The translations under genes were made by a program, and so were the position numbers. 32,739 bases of DNA from Gemmatimonadota bacterium (GTDB lineage: Bacteria > Gemmatimonadota > Gemmatimonadetes > Longimicrobiales > Gaopeijiaceae), in NCBI GenBank assembly GCA_030550695.1, contig JAUQOX010000003.1, positions 1-32,739 of the forward strand. Direction: 5' to 3'. Positions 1 to 8,088 of the stretch are shown here, piece after piece. Position 1 is the first letter of the stretch, and every line of letters begins with the position of its first letter. The notes beneath the pieces are model-generated. The model had not been told where the DNA came from. It made no database searches and saw only the letters and a program-made list of their open reading frames with translations.

Positions 1-400
1 CGCCGGAAGTGTTCACCTGCACCAGGACGGGGAGAGGACTCCGTCCCCCCTCCAGCCGAAAGGCGGAGAGGCGCCGGGCCAACTTGAGGGAGTCCACCGA
101 GTGCACCCAATTGGCCAGGCCCGCCACGTCCTTGGCCTTCCGGCTCTGCACGTGGCCTACCATGTGCCAGGTGGCAAAAGGCTGGCCGAGGATCCGGATC
201 TTCGCTTCCAGCTCCTCGACCCGATTCTCGCCCAGGTCCTCCAGTCCCACCGCCCGGGCCATGCGAAGGACTTCCGGAGGCTGGCCTTTGGTCACGGCCA
301 CGATCCTCACCTCCGACGGATCCCGGCCGGCCCCTCGGGCGGCCTGAGCCACGGCCTCCTTGACCCGGTTCAGGTTCTGCCGCAATTGGGCTTCGTCCAT
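1..400 (-). CDS. yggS: YggS/PLPBP-family pyridoxal phosphate-binding protein (partial, C-terminus outside window)
   Basis: The minus-strand frame opens with ATG at 400 and stays open to the window edge, giving about 133 N-terminal residues. It is missing from the ORF track because no stop lies inside the window. Family signatures are visible: AVTKGQP (the lysine expected to bind PLP), DLGENRVEEL, WHMVGHVQSRKAK, VHSVDSLKLA and VLVQVNTSG. Members are single-domain, fold-type III PLP proteins of about 230 residues that buffer PLP and influence amino-acid homeostasis; no enzymatic reaction is firmly established for them. An AAGG lies just before the ATG. The gene sits downstream of the tonB terminator, so it probably has its own promoter. 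Family assignment is confident. The missing C-terminal half could not be checked. Confidence 0.93.
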   Translation of the reverse strand, partial: MDEAQLRQNLNRVKEAVAQAARGAGRDPSEVRIVAVTKGQPPEVLRMARAVGLEDLGENRVEELEAKIRILGQPFATWHMVGHVQSRKAKDVAGLANWVHSVDSLKLARRLSAFRLEGGRSPLPVLVQVNTSG

Positions 401-414
401 AGCCTTATAGTTTA
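398..414 (-). promoter_or_regulatory. Candidate -10 region of the yggS promoter
   Basis: An AT-rich patch, ACTAAACTATAAGG, stands out in a very GC-rich background directly before the yggS ATG. TAAACT (409-414) or the overlapping TATAAG (404-409) could serve as a -10 box. With TAAACT the transcript would begin almost at the ATG, that is, near-leaderless. No convincing -35 hexamer is visible about 17 bases upstream. The call rests on composition and position only. Confidence 0.3.
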
Positions 415-544
415 GTGTCCCCGCCGGGCGAAAGGAAAAGGATCGGCTTCCCTCGCACCGGACACAGCGCCGGCTCCCCCCGGCCTCCGGCCCCCCATGA
501 CCCCACGGAAAGGGCCCTTCCCGAGGCGTTCCCTACCCTGGCGG

Positions 545-580
545 AAGGAAAAGGCCCCGCCGGTTTCAGCCGGCGGGGCC
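545..580 (-). terminator. Intrinsic terminator after tonB
   Basis: The minus strand reads an 11-bp perfect stem, GGCCCCGCCGG / CCGGCGGGGCC, with the 6-base loop CTGAAA, followed by TTTTCCTT. It lies 37 bases after the tonB stop. It closes the tilS-to-tonB transcription unit and separates it from yggS. The remaining bases between 401 and 617 hold no gene I can support. Confidence 0.85.
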
Positions 581-617
581 CCACATGTCCCCTGGAAAAA
601 GCCCTCCCCCGCCGTCC

Positions 618-1313
618 TCACCTCGTGGTGAAGGTGATGGGGAGAGAAATCCACACGGGCACCCGTTTGTCCCGGTTCAGGGCCGGAGTGAACTGGGCGA
701 TCTGGGCCACCTTGAGGGCCGCATCATCCAGGGCCTTGTGACCGGAACTCTGGTTCACGATGGTCCGAACCACCCGCCCGTTCTCGTCAATGAAGAACCA
801 GACCAAAACGGTGCCGCCGATCCCCGCGTCCCTGAGCAGGGGCGGATACTCCCGCTCCAGGGCCCGGGCCACTTCGTCCCGGTTCTTCATCTCCGGCTTC
901 ACCGTGAAGGGAGTGAAGACGGGAGCGTCCTCCAGCCTGGCCGTCGTCACCTCGTTGCTGGGCGGAGGGGGGAGCGACGACACCGGGTTGTCCGCAAAGG
1001 TGGTGGGAGCGATGGTGATGTCCTCGCTCACGTTCACGTCCGTGGCCACCACCGGCATCGCCGGCCGCTGAATGGCCTGAGGCGGCGGGGGAATCTCGAT
1101 CTCAGGCGGGAGTTCGATGGCCTGGAGGGGGTTGTCCGAGTACGACACATCCTTCGCCGTCATTTCCGGCCAGAGGGCGAAGACGGCAAAATGGATGACC
1201 GTGGCCAGGATCATGGACCCCCAGAACCAAGCCCCGAAGGCCCTCTTGAACCGGTCGTTGGCGGTCAGGAACCCCTCCAAGGTTCCCGCGCCCGCCACGG
1301 CTTGAGCGCTCAT
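618..1313 (-). CDS. tonB: TonB-family energy transducer
   Basis: This 231-residue protein has a TonB layout. A single N-terminal membrane segment (about residues 32-50, SMILATVIHFAVFALW) is followed by a short proline-rich stretch (LPPEIEIPPPP) and a C-terminal TonB domain (about 150-231) with GIGGTVLVWFFIDENG and a terminal strand VPVWISLPITF. It should span the inner membrane and pass proton-motive force from ExbB/ExbD to outer-membrane receptors. The periplasmic linker is modest and lacks the long Pro-Lys/Pro-Glu repeats of E. coli TonB. Its ATG overlaps the stop of the second exbD by ATGA (1310-1313). A strong terminator follows. No TonB-dependent receptor is in the window, so the substrate is unknown. 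Confidence 0.92.
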   Translation of the reverse strand: MSAQAVAGAGTLEGFLTANDRFKRAFGAWFWGSMILATVIHFAVFALWPEMTAKDVSYSDNPLQAIELPPEIEIPPPPQAIQRPAMPVVATDVNVSEDITIAPTTFADNPVSSLPPPPSNEVTTARLEDAPVFTPFTVKPEMKNRDEVARALEREYPPLLRDAGIGGTVLVWFFIDENGRVVRTIVNQSSGHKALDDAALKVAQIAQFTPALNRDKRVPVWISLPITFTTR

Positions 1314-1759
1314 CGCCTTACCCTCGTCATTTGACGCTCGAGCTGCGTCGCGAACACCACGCGGAGCACGCCCGCGGAGGACAACTCATCCTGGATCTGG
1401 TTGATATACTTGTACGGGGTCTCCCGGTCGGCCCGGATGGAAACCACCAGCCGGCGTTCCGAAGCCACATACAGGGGAGCCACCCGGTCGGAAACCTGGT
1501 CCATGGGAATGTTCTGGTCGTTCATCCAGACCGAGCCGTCCCGCTCCACCCAAATATTCAAGATGTTCTTGATCTTCTCGTCGATCTTCTGGGTAGCCGC
1601 CGCCTGCGCCCATTGGATGGGCCGCTCCCGGTCGGTGCGGAAAACCGTGGTGACCATGAAGAAGATCAGGAGCAGGAAGGCGATGTCGGCCAGGGAGGAC
1701 GAAGGGATCTCCGAGGCCACCTTCGATTTCCGATCCAATCCGCCGCCGCGAATGGGCAT
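1310..1759 (-). CDS. exbD: ExbD/TolR-family biopolymer transport protein (second copy)
   Basis: At 149 residues it has the standard ExbD architecture. A short cytoplasmic tail (KSKVASEIPSSS) precedes one membrane helix (LADIAFLLLIFFMVTTVF) whose aspartate is the conserved proton-path residue. A periplasmic domain with INQIQDELSSAGV follows. It forms the stator with ExbB and works with TonB. It starts 6 bases after the upstream exbD stop and overlaps tonB by ATGA. It differs clearly in sequence from the first copy, so it is not a recent duplication. A TolR role is possible, but no tolA, tolB or pal gene is adjacent, so the Exb reading is preferred. Confidence 0.93.
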   Translation of the reverse strand: MPIRGGGLDRKSKVASEIPSSSLADIAFLLLIFFMVTTVFRTDRERPIQWAQAAATQKIDEKIKNILNIWVERDGSVWMNDQNIPMDQVSDRVAPLYVASERRLVVSIRADRETPYKYINQIQDELSSAGVLRVVFATQLERQMTRVRR

Positions 1760-1765
1760 GGTCCG

Positions 1766-2188
1766 TCACTCCAGAATCTGCAGGGAGATGCGCTCGGCCC
1801 CCGCCAACTGAAGGGCGTCCAGCACATCGATCATGAAGCGGTGAGGAGCATCCGGGTGGGTTTTCACCGCCGCGATGAGATTCGGGTTCTGGGCCACGTC
1901 CTGGCGCCAGATGGCCTCGATGTCATCGGCGCGCACCTGCTGTACCTGGGTGCTCTCCCCGCGCTTCACCTCCACGATCCCGTCCGGGCGGATGATGATG
2001 TGGAGAATGTTCTTCTGGCTGACCTGCACCTCCTCCCCCTTCTGGGGTAGGACCACCGGCAGCCCCTTGTCCTTGGGGAAGGTGGTGGTCACCAGGAAGA
2101 AGATGAGGAGGAGGAACGCAATGTCAGCCATGGACGCCGTGGGGATTTCGTCGCTGACCTTGCTCTTCTTCTGATTCAGGATGGCCAT
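1766..2188 (-). CDS. exbD: ExbD/TolR-family biopolymer transport protein (first copy)
   Basis: This 140-residue ExbD-type protein has the cytoplasmic stretch KVSDEIPTASMADIAF leading into one membrane helix (about residues 20-38) with the conserved aspartate. The periplasmic domain ends in MIDVLDALQLAGAERISL. The ATG at 2188 is preceded by GGAAGGGG at good spacing, which fixes the start. About 93 bases separate it from exbB, with a locally less GC-rich stretch (CACTTTACCGGTAGAG) that could hold a weak promoter, though none is clear. Paired, diverged exbD genes are known in several Gram-negative phyla. They may form a mixed stator or serve different cargo. Confidence 0.93.
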   Translation of the reverse strand: MAILNQKKSKVSDEIPTASMADIAFLLLIFFLVTTTFPKDKGLPVVLPQKGEEVQVSQKNILHIIIRPDGIVEVKRGESTQVQQVRADDIEAIWRQDVAQNPNLIAAVKTHPDAPHRFMIDVLDALQLAGAERISLQILE

Positions 2189-2281
2189 GGATCCCCTTCC
2201 TGTAGCCCTCTACAAATCTCTACCGGTAAAGTGGAGCCGGTGTTCCCGCGGGGGCAGGACCTCCCCAGGAGGCCCATCCGG

Positions 2282-3049
2282 TCATTCCCCGGCCGGCCCC
2301 GGGGAAGGAGCCCCTCCCTGCATCCCCGCCTGCACCACCCGGGAGGCCCGGGAGCCCACCGGGGACAGGGACCGGCGGGGGAGCTCCTTCCGCAGAATGG
2401 TGAGCTTGCCTTCCTTCTCCATATCCCAGGCCAGGTTGAGGACCTTCTGGGTTCCCTCTTCCATATCCAGGATCAGGCGATCGATCCGGTTCACGAAGAA
2501 GTTGTAGAACAAGTTCACCGGGATGGCGATGATGAGCCCCGCCGCGGTGGTGAGGAGGGCCACCTTGATCCCCCCCGCCACCAGGGCAGGGTCCACCTCA
2601 CCGGCCGTCTCGATGGCGGCAAAGGCCAGGATCATCCCGGCCACCGTACCCAGAAACCCCATGAGGGGAGCCACGTTGGCCACCGTGGCCAGGACCACGA
2701 GCCCCCGCTCCAGGAAGGCCAGCTCGATGGAACCGGTGGTGCTGAGGGCTCTCTCGATCTCCCCCTCCTCCACCTTCCGAGCCCGAATGCGGCGCAGCCC
2801 CGCCAACAGAACCGCAGCAGCCGGGCCGGGGGTCTCCGAGGCAATGCGGATGGCCTCGTCCAGTCTGCCGGCCCGGGCTTCCTCTTCCACCGCGGTGAGA
2901 ACCTTCTTGGCGTGCCGCCGGGCCACCAGGAGGGTCCAACCTTTAGCAAAGATGACGCCCAGGGCAATGAGGGAGCACAAGACCAGGGGGTACATCATCC
3001 ACCCCCCGTCGCCGAAGAGCGTCAACAGCTGGTATTGCGATCCGCCCAA
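2282..3049 (-). CDS. exbB: MotA/TolQ/ExbB proton-channel family protein
   Basis: The protein has the ExbB layout. An N-terminal helix (GGWMMYPLVLCSLIALGVIFA) and a cytoplasmic loop come first. The conserved segment RGLVVLATVANVAPLMGFLG then leads to TVAGMILAF, and a last helix follows (LLTTAAGLIIAIPVNLFY). It should be the inner-membrane pentameric channel that energises TonB. I place the start at TTG 3049 because a near-perfect Shine-Dalgarno AAAGGAG (3057-3063) lies 7 bases upstream. The alternatives are GTG at 3073 or the longer ORF, whose extension looks non-coding. The result is 255 residues. An extra C-terminal tail rich in Gly, Pro and Ser follows the last helix. Two exbD genes and tonB come next in the same direction. 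Confidence 0.92.
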   Translation of the reverse strand: MGGSQYQLLTLFGDGGWMMYPLVLCSLIALGVIFAKGWTLLVARRHAKKVLTAVEEEARAGRLDEAIRIASETPGPAAAVLLAGLRRIRARKVEEGEIERALSTTGSIELAFLERGLVVLATVANVAPLMGFLGTVAGMILAFAAIETAGEVDPALVAGGIKVALLTTAAGLIIAIPVNLFYNFFVNRIDRLILDMEEGTQKVLNLAWDMEKEGKLTILRKELPRRSLSPVGSRASRVVQAGMQGGAPSPGPAGE

Positions 3050-3137
3050 GGGAAACTCCTTTGCAAACGGCACAGGGACCTTGTCGTTCCCGCCACCCGA
3101 ACCAGCGCGCCAATCTACGGGCAGCGGGAGGAATCTG

Positions 3138-3941
3138 TCAACGCGAAAACATCCCCTGACGGCGGATTCCCAACCGCCCTTGAAAGGCCTCCTGGAGGAT
3201 CTCCCGCAACCGCGCCTCTTCGACCCCCACCTCCAGCCGTCCCCCCCGGGCCACGGAAATCCGGGAGGTCTCTTCGCTGACCACAATCACAGTGGCGTCG
3301 GTCTCTTCACTGAGGCCCAGGGCCGCCCGATGCCGGGTGCCCAGGCTCTTGTCATGCACGGGGAGCTGGGTGAGGGGGAGGATGGCGCCGGCCGCCACGA
3401 TCCTTCCACCGCTGATGATCACGGCTCCGTCGTGGAGAGGAGTGTAAGGGGTAAAGATGGTCTTGAGCAATTCCGCCGAGAGGGGGGCATCCACCCGGCT
3501 CCCGGTTTCGACATATTCGTCGAGCCCTACCTCGCCCTGGATGGCCACGATCGCCCCCCGCTTCATGCGGGCCAGCTCCAGGACCGCTCGGAGAAGCTCG
3601 TCCGCCTCCCCCTTTCCCTCCATGGTCCGGAGATAGCGGACCAGAGGACTTCTTCCCAGCCTGGCCAAGGCCGAGCGCAGCTCAGGCTGGAAGACCACCA
3701 GAGCGGCGATGGCCCCGTACTGGAAGAGGTTCTCCAAAAGATACCGGATCAGGACCAGATCCAGGACCCGTGCCAGGAAGTAGGCCCCCACGAGGAAGAA
3801 AGCTCCCACCAGCATCTGCATGGCCCGAGTCCGCTGCAGGAGGAGCAACGCCCGGTAGATGAGGAAGGCCACGACGAGAATCTCGAAGAGGTCTTTCCAC
3901 CCCGGCGCAAAGAAGCGAAGCTGGTCCAGGATCCCCCTCAT
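3138..3941 (-). CDS. cdaA: Diadenylate cyclase, CdaA type
   Basis: At 267 residues it matches CdaA. Three N-terminal membrane helices (about residues 17-35, 40-58, 61-82) are followed by a short linker and a DAC domain. The catalytic motifs are present: LHDGAVI (DGA) and GTRHRAALGLSEE (RHR). The reaction joins two ATP into c-di-AMP, a second messenger for osmotic and cell-envelope homeostasis. The gene lies 54 bases after ftsH and before exbB. No cdaR or glmM neighbour is seen, unlike the Firmicutes arrangement. c-di-AMP signalling is less studied in organisms with an outer membrane, which makes the setting noteworthy. The ATG at 3941 begins MRGILDQLRFF, a typical CdaA N-terminus. Confidence 0.94.
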   Translation of the reverse strand: MRGILDQLRFFAPGWKDLFEILVVAFLIYRALLLLQRTRAMQMLVGAFFLVGAYFLARVLDLVLIRYLLENLFQYGAIAALVVFQPELRSALARLGRSPLVRYLRTMEGKGEADELLRAVLELARMKRGAIVAIQGEVGLDEYVETGSRVDAPLSAELLKTIFTPYTPLHDGAVIISGGRIVAAGAILPLTQLPVHDKSLGTRHRAALGLSEETDATVIVVSEETSRISVARGGRLEVGVEEARLREILQEAFQGRLGIRRQGMFSR

Positions 3942-3995
3942 GCTCGCCAGAAATCGTGGTCCCGGGGAACCGTCCCCCCGAAATCCCCCCTTCGG

Positions 3996-6083
3996 CTATC
4001 CTTCCGACCCTTCCCGGCGGGCGGCTGCCCCCGACGCCGGATCATTCCGCTCCGCCCCTTCCCCCAGGAGTCCCCCCACTTCGGCCCGCCCGACCACCGC
4101 CGCCGGCTGGGCCACCGCGGCGGGCTCGACGGCCTCTCCCCCCGCCCCCTTCTCCTCCTTCGGCCTCCGCTGGTCGTCCTCCTCCCCCGGCGCCGCGGCG
4201 GTGGAACTCTCCCCCGGCCGCTGGACGGGGGGAAGGGGCTCCCCCCGGGCCAGAAGCTGGATTTCGTCCTGGTCGAGGGTTTCCCGCTCCAGCAGAGCCT
4301 GGGCAATCCTTTCCAGGAGGTCCCGTTCCTGTTCCAGGATCCCCCGGGCCCTTCGGTAGGCCTCGTCCAGAATACGCTTGACCTCCCGATCCACGAGCTG
4401 GGCCGTGTGCTCCGACACCTCCCGGCGCTGGACCAGCTCCCGTCCCAGGAAAACTTCGTGCTCGGCGTCGCCCACGGCCATGAGGCCGATGACCTCGGAC
4501 ATCCCGAACTGGGTCACCATCCGCCGGGCGATGGTGGTAGCCCGTTCGATGTCGTTCCCGGCTCCGGTGGTGATCCGCTCCGGTCCGAACACCAGCTCCT
4601 CCGCCACCCGCCCCCCGAACAGCATGGCCAACTGCCCTTCCAGCCACTCCTTGGTGTAGGTGTGCCGATCCTCCTGGGGAAGGGAGGCGGTGATGCCCAG
4701 GGCCCTCCCCCGGGGCACGATGGTCACCTTGTGGACGGGATCCAGGCCCGGGATGCGGAGACCCAGAACAGCGTGTCCCGCTTCGTGATAGGCGGTGAGG
4801 CGCCGCTCGTGTTCCGTAAGGACCAGGCTCTTTCGCTCCGTCCCCAACATCACCTTGTCCTTGGCCCGCTCGAAGTGGTCCATGGTGACCCGCTCGGCGT
4901 TCTCTCGAGCGGCCAGGAGGGCGGCTTCGTTGCAAATGTTTTCCAGGTCGGCTCCGCTGAGCCCCGGGGTACCCTTGGCGATGACGGCCAGATCCACGTC
5001 CTCGGCCAAGGGGAGCTTCTTGGCGTGGACCCGCAGGATGGCTTCCCGCCCCTTCACGTCGGGGGAATCCACCACCACCTGGCGGTCGAAACGGCCGGGG
5101 CGGAGGAGGGCGGGATCCAGGACGTCCGGGCGGTTGGTGGCGGCCAGGAGAATCACGCCTTCGTTGGGCTCGAACCCGTCCATCTCCACCAACAGGGCAT
5201 TGAGGGTTTGCTCCCGCTCGTCATGCCCCCCTCCCAACCCGGCCCCCCGATGGCGCCCCACGGCGTCGATTTCGTCGATGAAGATGATGCACGGCGCATG
5301 GGCTTTCCCCTGCTCGAAGAGGTCCCGCACCCGCGACGCCCCCACACCGACGAACATCTCCACGAAATCGGAACCCGACATCTGGAAGAACGGACGCCCG
5401 GCCTCCCCGGCCACCGCACGGGCCAGGAGGGTCTTGCCCGTCCCGGGCGGGCCCACCAGAAGTACCCCCTTGGGCAGACGGCCCCCGAGCCGGGCAAACT
5501 TCTGGGGATCCTTCAGGAACTCGATGATCTCCTGCAGTTCCTGCTTGGCCTCCTCCGCCCCCGCCACGTCGGCAAAGGTCACCTGGGGCTTGTCGGGAAG
5601 GATGAGCTTGGCCTTGGAGCGTCCGAACTGGAAGGCCTTGTTCCCCCCGGCTTGCATGGTCCGGAAAATCCAGATCCAGAAGGCGATGAACAGAAGCCAG
5701 GGAAGGGCGGTGAGGAGGAAGGTGCCCCACCCTTGCCTTTCCGGTTCCGCCTCGATCTCCACACCCAGCTCCCGCATCCGCTCCACCAGCCCATCCGAGA
5801 TGGTGCCGGGAAGCATGGATTCGAAGCGCACGGTCTCCTGCCCCCGGTGCGGGACGGGGGTTTTCAGTTCTCCCCTCACCCGGGTGCCGTTGATCACCGT
5901 CACGCGGAAAACGTTCCCGTTCTCCAGCTGGGCCAGGAACTGGGAGTAGGAAAACCTCGCCGCGGCGATGTCTTTCTCCCGCATGAGCTGAACCGCCAGC
6001 AGCCCCATAAGAGCCAGAAGGACCCAGAAGGAAGCGGTCCGGGACAGGCGGGCCAAACGGTTGTTGCCAGGTTCGTTCTGCAT
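3996..6083 (-). CDS. ftsH: ATP-dependent zinc metalloprotease FtsH
   Basis: This 695-residue membrane AAA+ protease degrades unstable membrane and regulatory proteins. The first membrane helix is at about residues 17-33, a periplasmic domain lies at about 35-118, and the second helix is near 122-140. The AAA module carries Walker A GPPGTGKT (211-218), Walker B IIFIDEID and the second region of homology [20 protein letters not shown]. The zinc site HEAGH lies at 433-437. The last 70 or so residues form a low-complexity Glu/Ala/Gly/Arg-rich tail longer than usual and probably disordered. The ATG at 6083 has GGGAAG upstream. It follows hpt, the common tilS-hpt-ftsH order. Confidence 0.97.
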   Translation of the reverse strand: MQNEPGNNRLARLSRTASFWVLLALMGLLAVQLMREKDIAAARFSYSQFLAQLENGNVFRVTVINGTRVRGELKTPVPHRGQETVRFESMLPGTISDGLVERMRELGVEIEAEPERQGWGTFLLTALPWLLFIAFWIWIFRTMQAGGNKAFQFGRSKAKLILPDKPQVTFADVAGAEEAKQELQEIIEFLKDPQKFARLGGRLPKGVLLVGPPGTGKTLLARAVAGEAGRPFFQMSGSDFVEMFVGVGASRVRDLFEQGKAHAPCIIFIDEIDAVGRHRGAGLGGGHDEREQTLNALLVEMDGFEPNEGVILLAATNRPDVLDPALLRPGRFDRQVVVDSPDVKGREAILRVHAKKLPLAEDVDLAVIAKGTPGLSGADLENICNEAALLAARENAERVTMDHFERAKDKVMLGTERKSLVLTEHERRLTAYHEAGHAVLGLRIPGLDPVHKVTIVPRGRALGITASLPQEDRHTYTKEWLEGQLAMLFGGRVAEELVFGPERITTGAGNDIERATTIARRMVTQFGMSEVIGLMAVGDAEHEVFLGRELVQRREVSEHTAQLVDREVKRILDEAYRRARGILEQERDLLERIAQALLERETLDQDEIQLLARGEPLPPVQRPGESSTAAAPGEEDDQRRPKEEKGAGGEAVEPAAVAQPAAVVGRAEVGGLLGEGAERNDPASGAAARREGSEG

Positions 6084-6131
6084 GGACTTCCCGTTGGAAC
6101 TCGGGGGAGGGAGCCCCGGGCTAAAGCGTCA

Positions 6132-6683
6132 TCACAGGCTTCCGATGAAGGGCAGGTGCCGGAAGTTCTCCCCGTAGTCCAGCCCATACCCGACCAAGAA
6201 CTCTCGCGGGGCGTCGAACCCTACCCATCGGGGCTCCCGATCCAGCCTGGCCAGCCGTTTGTGCAGGAGCGCACAGACTTCCAAGCTCCGGGGGCGGCGG
6301 GCCTCCAGAAGGGGGAGGAGACGAGCCAGGGTGGTCCCGCTGTCCACGATGTCCTCTACAAGGATAACATTGCGCCCCTCCAACGAGGCCTCCGGATCGT
6401 AGAGAAGGTGAACCCGCCCGCTGCTCTCCTTGCCGCTTCCGTAGCTGGAAGCCACAAGAAAGTCCACCTGGAGGGGACGCTGGATCTTACGCACCAGATC
6501 CGCCAGGAAGATGAAGGATCCCTTGAGAAGGCCCAAAACCAGGATTTCCTCGTCCGGACGGTAGGCATCCGAGATCTCCTGGCCCATCTCCGCGACCCGC
6601 GCCTGTATCTCTTGTTCCGTGAAGACGATGCGCCTCAGTTCGCGCCCCGCCTGTTTTCGGATCCTTTCCGCCTCTTCACGCAT
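6132..6683 (-). CDS. hpt: Hypoxanthine phosphoribosyltransferase
   Basis: This 183-residue purine-salvage enzyme converts hypoxanthine or guanine plus PRPP into IMP or GMP. The PRPP-binding signature VILVEDIVDSGTTL is intact. LKGSFIFLADLVR, the segment VDFLVASSYG and the C-terminal VGYGLDYGENFRHLPFIG are all typical of Hpt. The ATG at 6683 overlaps the tilS stop by 8 bases (6676-6683), so the two are translationally linked. ftsH follows after 48 bases. The N-terminus (REEAERIRKQAGRELRR) is slightly longer and more charged than in many homologues. The assignment is firm. Confidence 0.96.
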   Translation of the reverse strand: MREEAERIRKQAGRELRRIVFTEQEIQARVAEMGQEISDAYRPDEEILVLGLLKGSFIFLADLVRKIQRPLQVDFLVASSYGSGKESSGRVHLLYDPEASLEGRNVILVEDIVDSGTTLARLLPLLEARRPRSLEVCALLHKRLARLDREPRWVGFDAPREFLVGYGLDYGENFRHLPFIGSL

Positions 6684-8088
6684 CCCGGACCCCGACGAAA
6701 AAAAGACGTTCCAGCCCTTCCGCCGCCGCCACGGACACCGCCAGACCCGCCACCCAAAGGAGCCGGCCCCGGGCGTCGAACAACAAGGGCACCTGGCTCC
6801 GGGCCGGTCTGGGGATACGAGCCTCGGCCAGGAGCTTTTTCACCTTCTTGCTCCCATAGGGAAGGAGGATGCGATCCCCTGGACTCCAGGACCGCAACTG
6901 CAGGGGAAACGCCAAAGCCGACTCCGGAGCCCGGAACACCCAGCGGGCTCCTTCCGGCTCCTGCCCCCCCCACACCACCCACCACTTCTTCCCCCCCAGG
7001 ACCACCTCTCCCCCGCCGGATCGAGGCTCCCCGATGGTCAGGGGGGACGCCGCCCCGGCGTTCTCCCCCCGTTCCAGTGTAAAAGCATCGAAATCCCGCC
7101 GAAAGCACCATCCTCCCGGGAGGGGCAGGCGGGACCCGCTGGCCCCGACCCTTGTAAACTCCAAGAGGACTCGGGTTCCTCGCCCGCCCAACCGTATCCC
7201 GTGCCTGCCGAGCCATTCCCGAAGAATCCGGGCCTGCACCTCCGGGTGGCAGCCCAGCAAAGCCGACCGCTTCACGGCCCAGGCGTCCCCGTCCCGGGCC
7301 TCCACCACCCCTTCCATGAGCCGGGGCAGAAGGCTTCTCCACCCCTCCTCGTTGGCTCGAGCCAACTGGGCCAGGCGTACCAGGGCCCGGCGGGCCCCTG
7401 GAGCCACCTTCGCCTCCACCTGGGGGAGGAGGCTGTGGCGCAGGTAGTTCCGGGAAATGGAAAGGTCGCGATTGGTGGGGTCCTCCCGAGGACGGAGTCC
7501 CACCCTCCGGGCATAGGCCGCGACGTCACGGCGAAAGAAAGGAAGGAGGGGGCGGTACAAACGGCCCTCCCCCTGAAGGGGGATCCCGGCGAGTCCCCGC
7601 AAGCCGGTTCCCCGAAGGACGCGGAAGAGAACCGTCTCCGCCTGGTCGTCCGCCTGGTGCCCGGTGAGGAGCCAGTCTCCCCCTTCGGCCTCCATGACTT
7701 CCCACAGGAACCGGTACCGCGCCTCCCGCGCCGCCGCTTCCGAGGCCGGAGGAGAGGTCGCACGCCCTTGCGTGCAGGGGATGTCCCAGGCCCGGCAAAG
7801 TCCCCGAACCCACAGGGCGTCCTGGCAACTCCCCGGCCGCATGGCGTGATCGAAGTGGGCGGCATGCAGCCGGAACTGCGGAAGGCCCGGCGCAAAACGG
7901 AGCAAATGCAGCAGCACCAGGGAATCCACCCCCCCCGAGACGGCCACCACCAACCTTTCTCCGCCCTTCAGAATGCCGTCGCGCTCCAGTTGGAGGCGGA
8001 AGGCGCGGCTCAACCCTGACACCGGCCTTCCCACGCCGCCTGGGACCACCGCTCCCCGCTCAACGCTCCCCCGACGCACGGCCGACAT
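6676..8088 (-). CDS. tilS: tRNA(Ile)-lysidine synthase TilS
   Basis: TilS ligates lysine to C34 of tRNA-Ile2 (CAT anticodon), changing its identity from Met to Ile. The PP-loop ATP site AVSGGVDSLVLLHLL (SGGVDS at about 51-56) is followed by HAAHFDHAMR, WLLTGHQADDQAETVLFR, RPLLPFFRRDV and REDPTNRDLSISRNYLRH, all canonical. The C-terminal domain (about 375-470) contains LRSWSPGDRILLPYG. The start at ATG 8088 is supported by GGGAGGGG directly upstream. It overlaps the preceding phosphodiesterase gene by 29 bases. The product is 470 residues. The ORF track entry extending to 8460 is a read-through of the same frame. hpt and ftsH follow. Confidence 0.95.
   Translation of the reverse strand: MSAVRRGSVERGAVVPGGVGRPVSGLSRAFRLQLERDGILKGGERLVVAVSGGVDSLVLLHLLRFAPGLPQFRLHAAHFDHAMRPGSCQDALWVRGLCRAWDIPCTQGRATSPPASEAAAREARYRFLWEVMEAEGGDWLLTGHQADDQAETVLFRVLRGTGLRGLAGIPLQGEGRLYRPLLPFFRRDVAAYARRVGLRPREDPTNRDLSISRNYLRHSLLPQVEAKVAPGARRALVRLAQLARANEEGWRSLLPRLMEGVVEARDGDAWAVKRSALLGCHPEVQARILREWLGRHGIRLGGRGTRVLLEFTRVGASGSRLPLPGGWCFRRDFDAFTLERGENAGAASPLTIGEPRSGGGEVVLGGKKWWVVWGGQEPEGARWVFRAPESALAFPLQLRSWSPGDRILLPYGSKKVKKLLAEARIPRPARSQVPLLFDARGRLLWVAGLAVSVAAAEGLERLFFVGVRDA

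Noticed and set aside
2523-7082. Plus-strand ORF of 1519 codons, and several other long plus-strand ORFs
   Set aside because: It lies antisense to exbB, cdaA, ftsH, hpt and tilS, all of which have full motif support. Its product is Pro/Gly/Arg/His-rich and low in complexity, as expected from GC-rich antisense frames.
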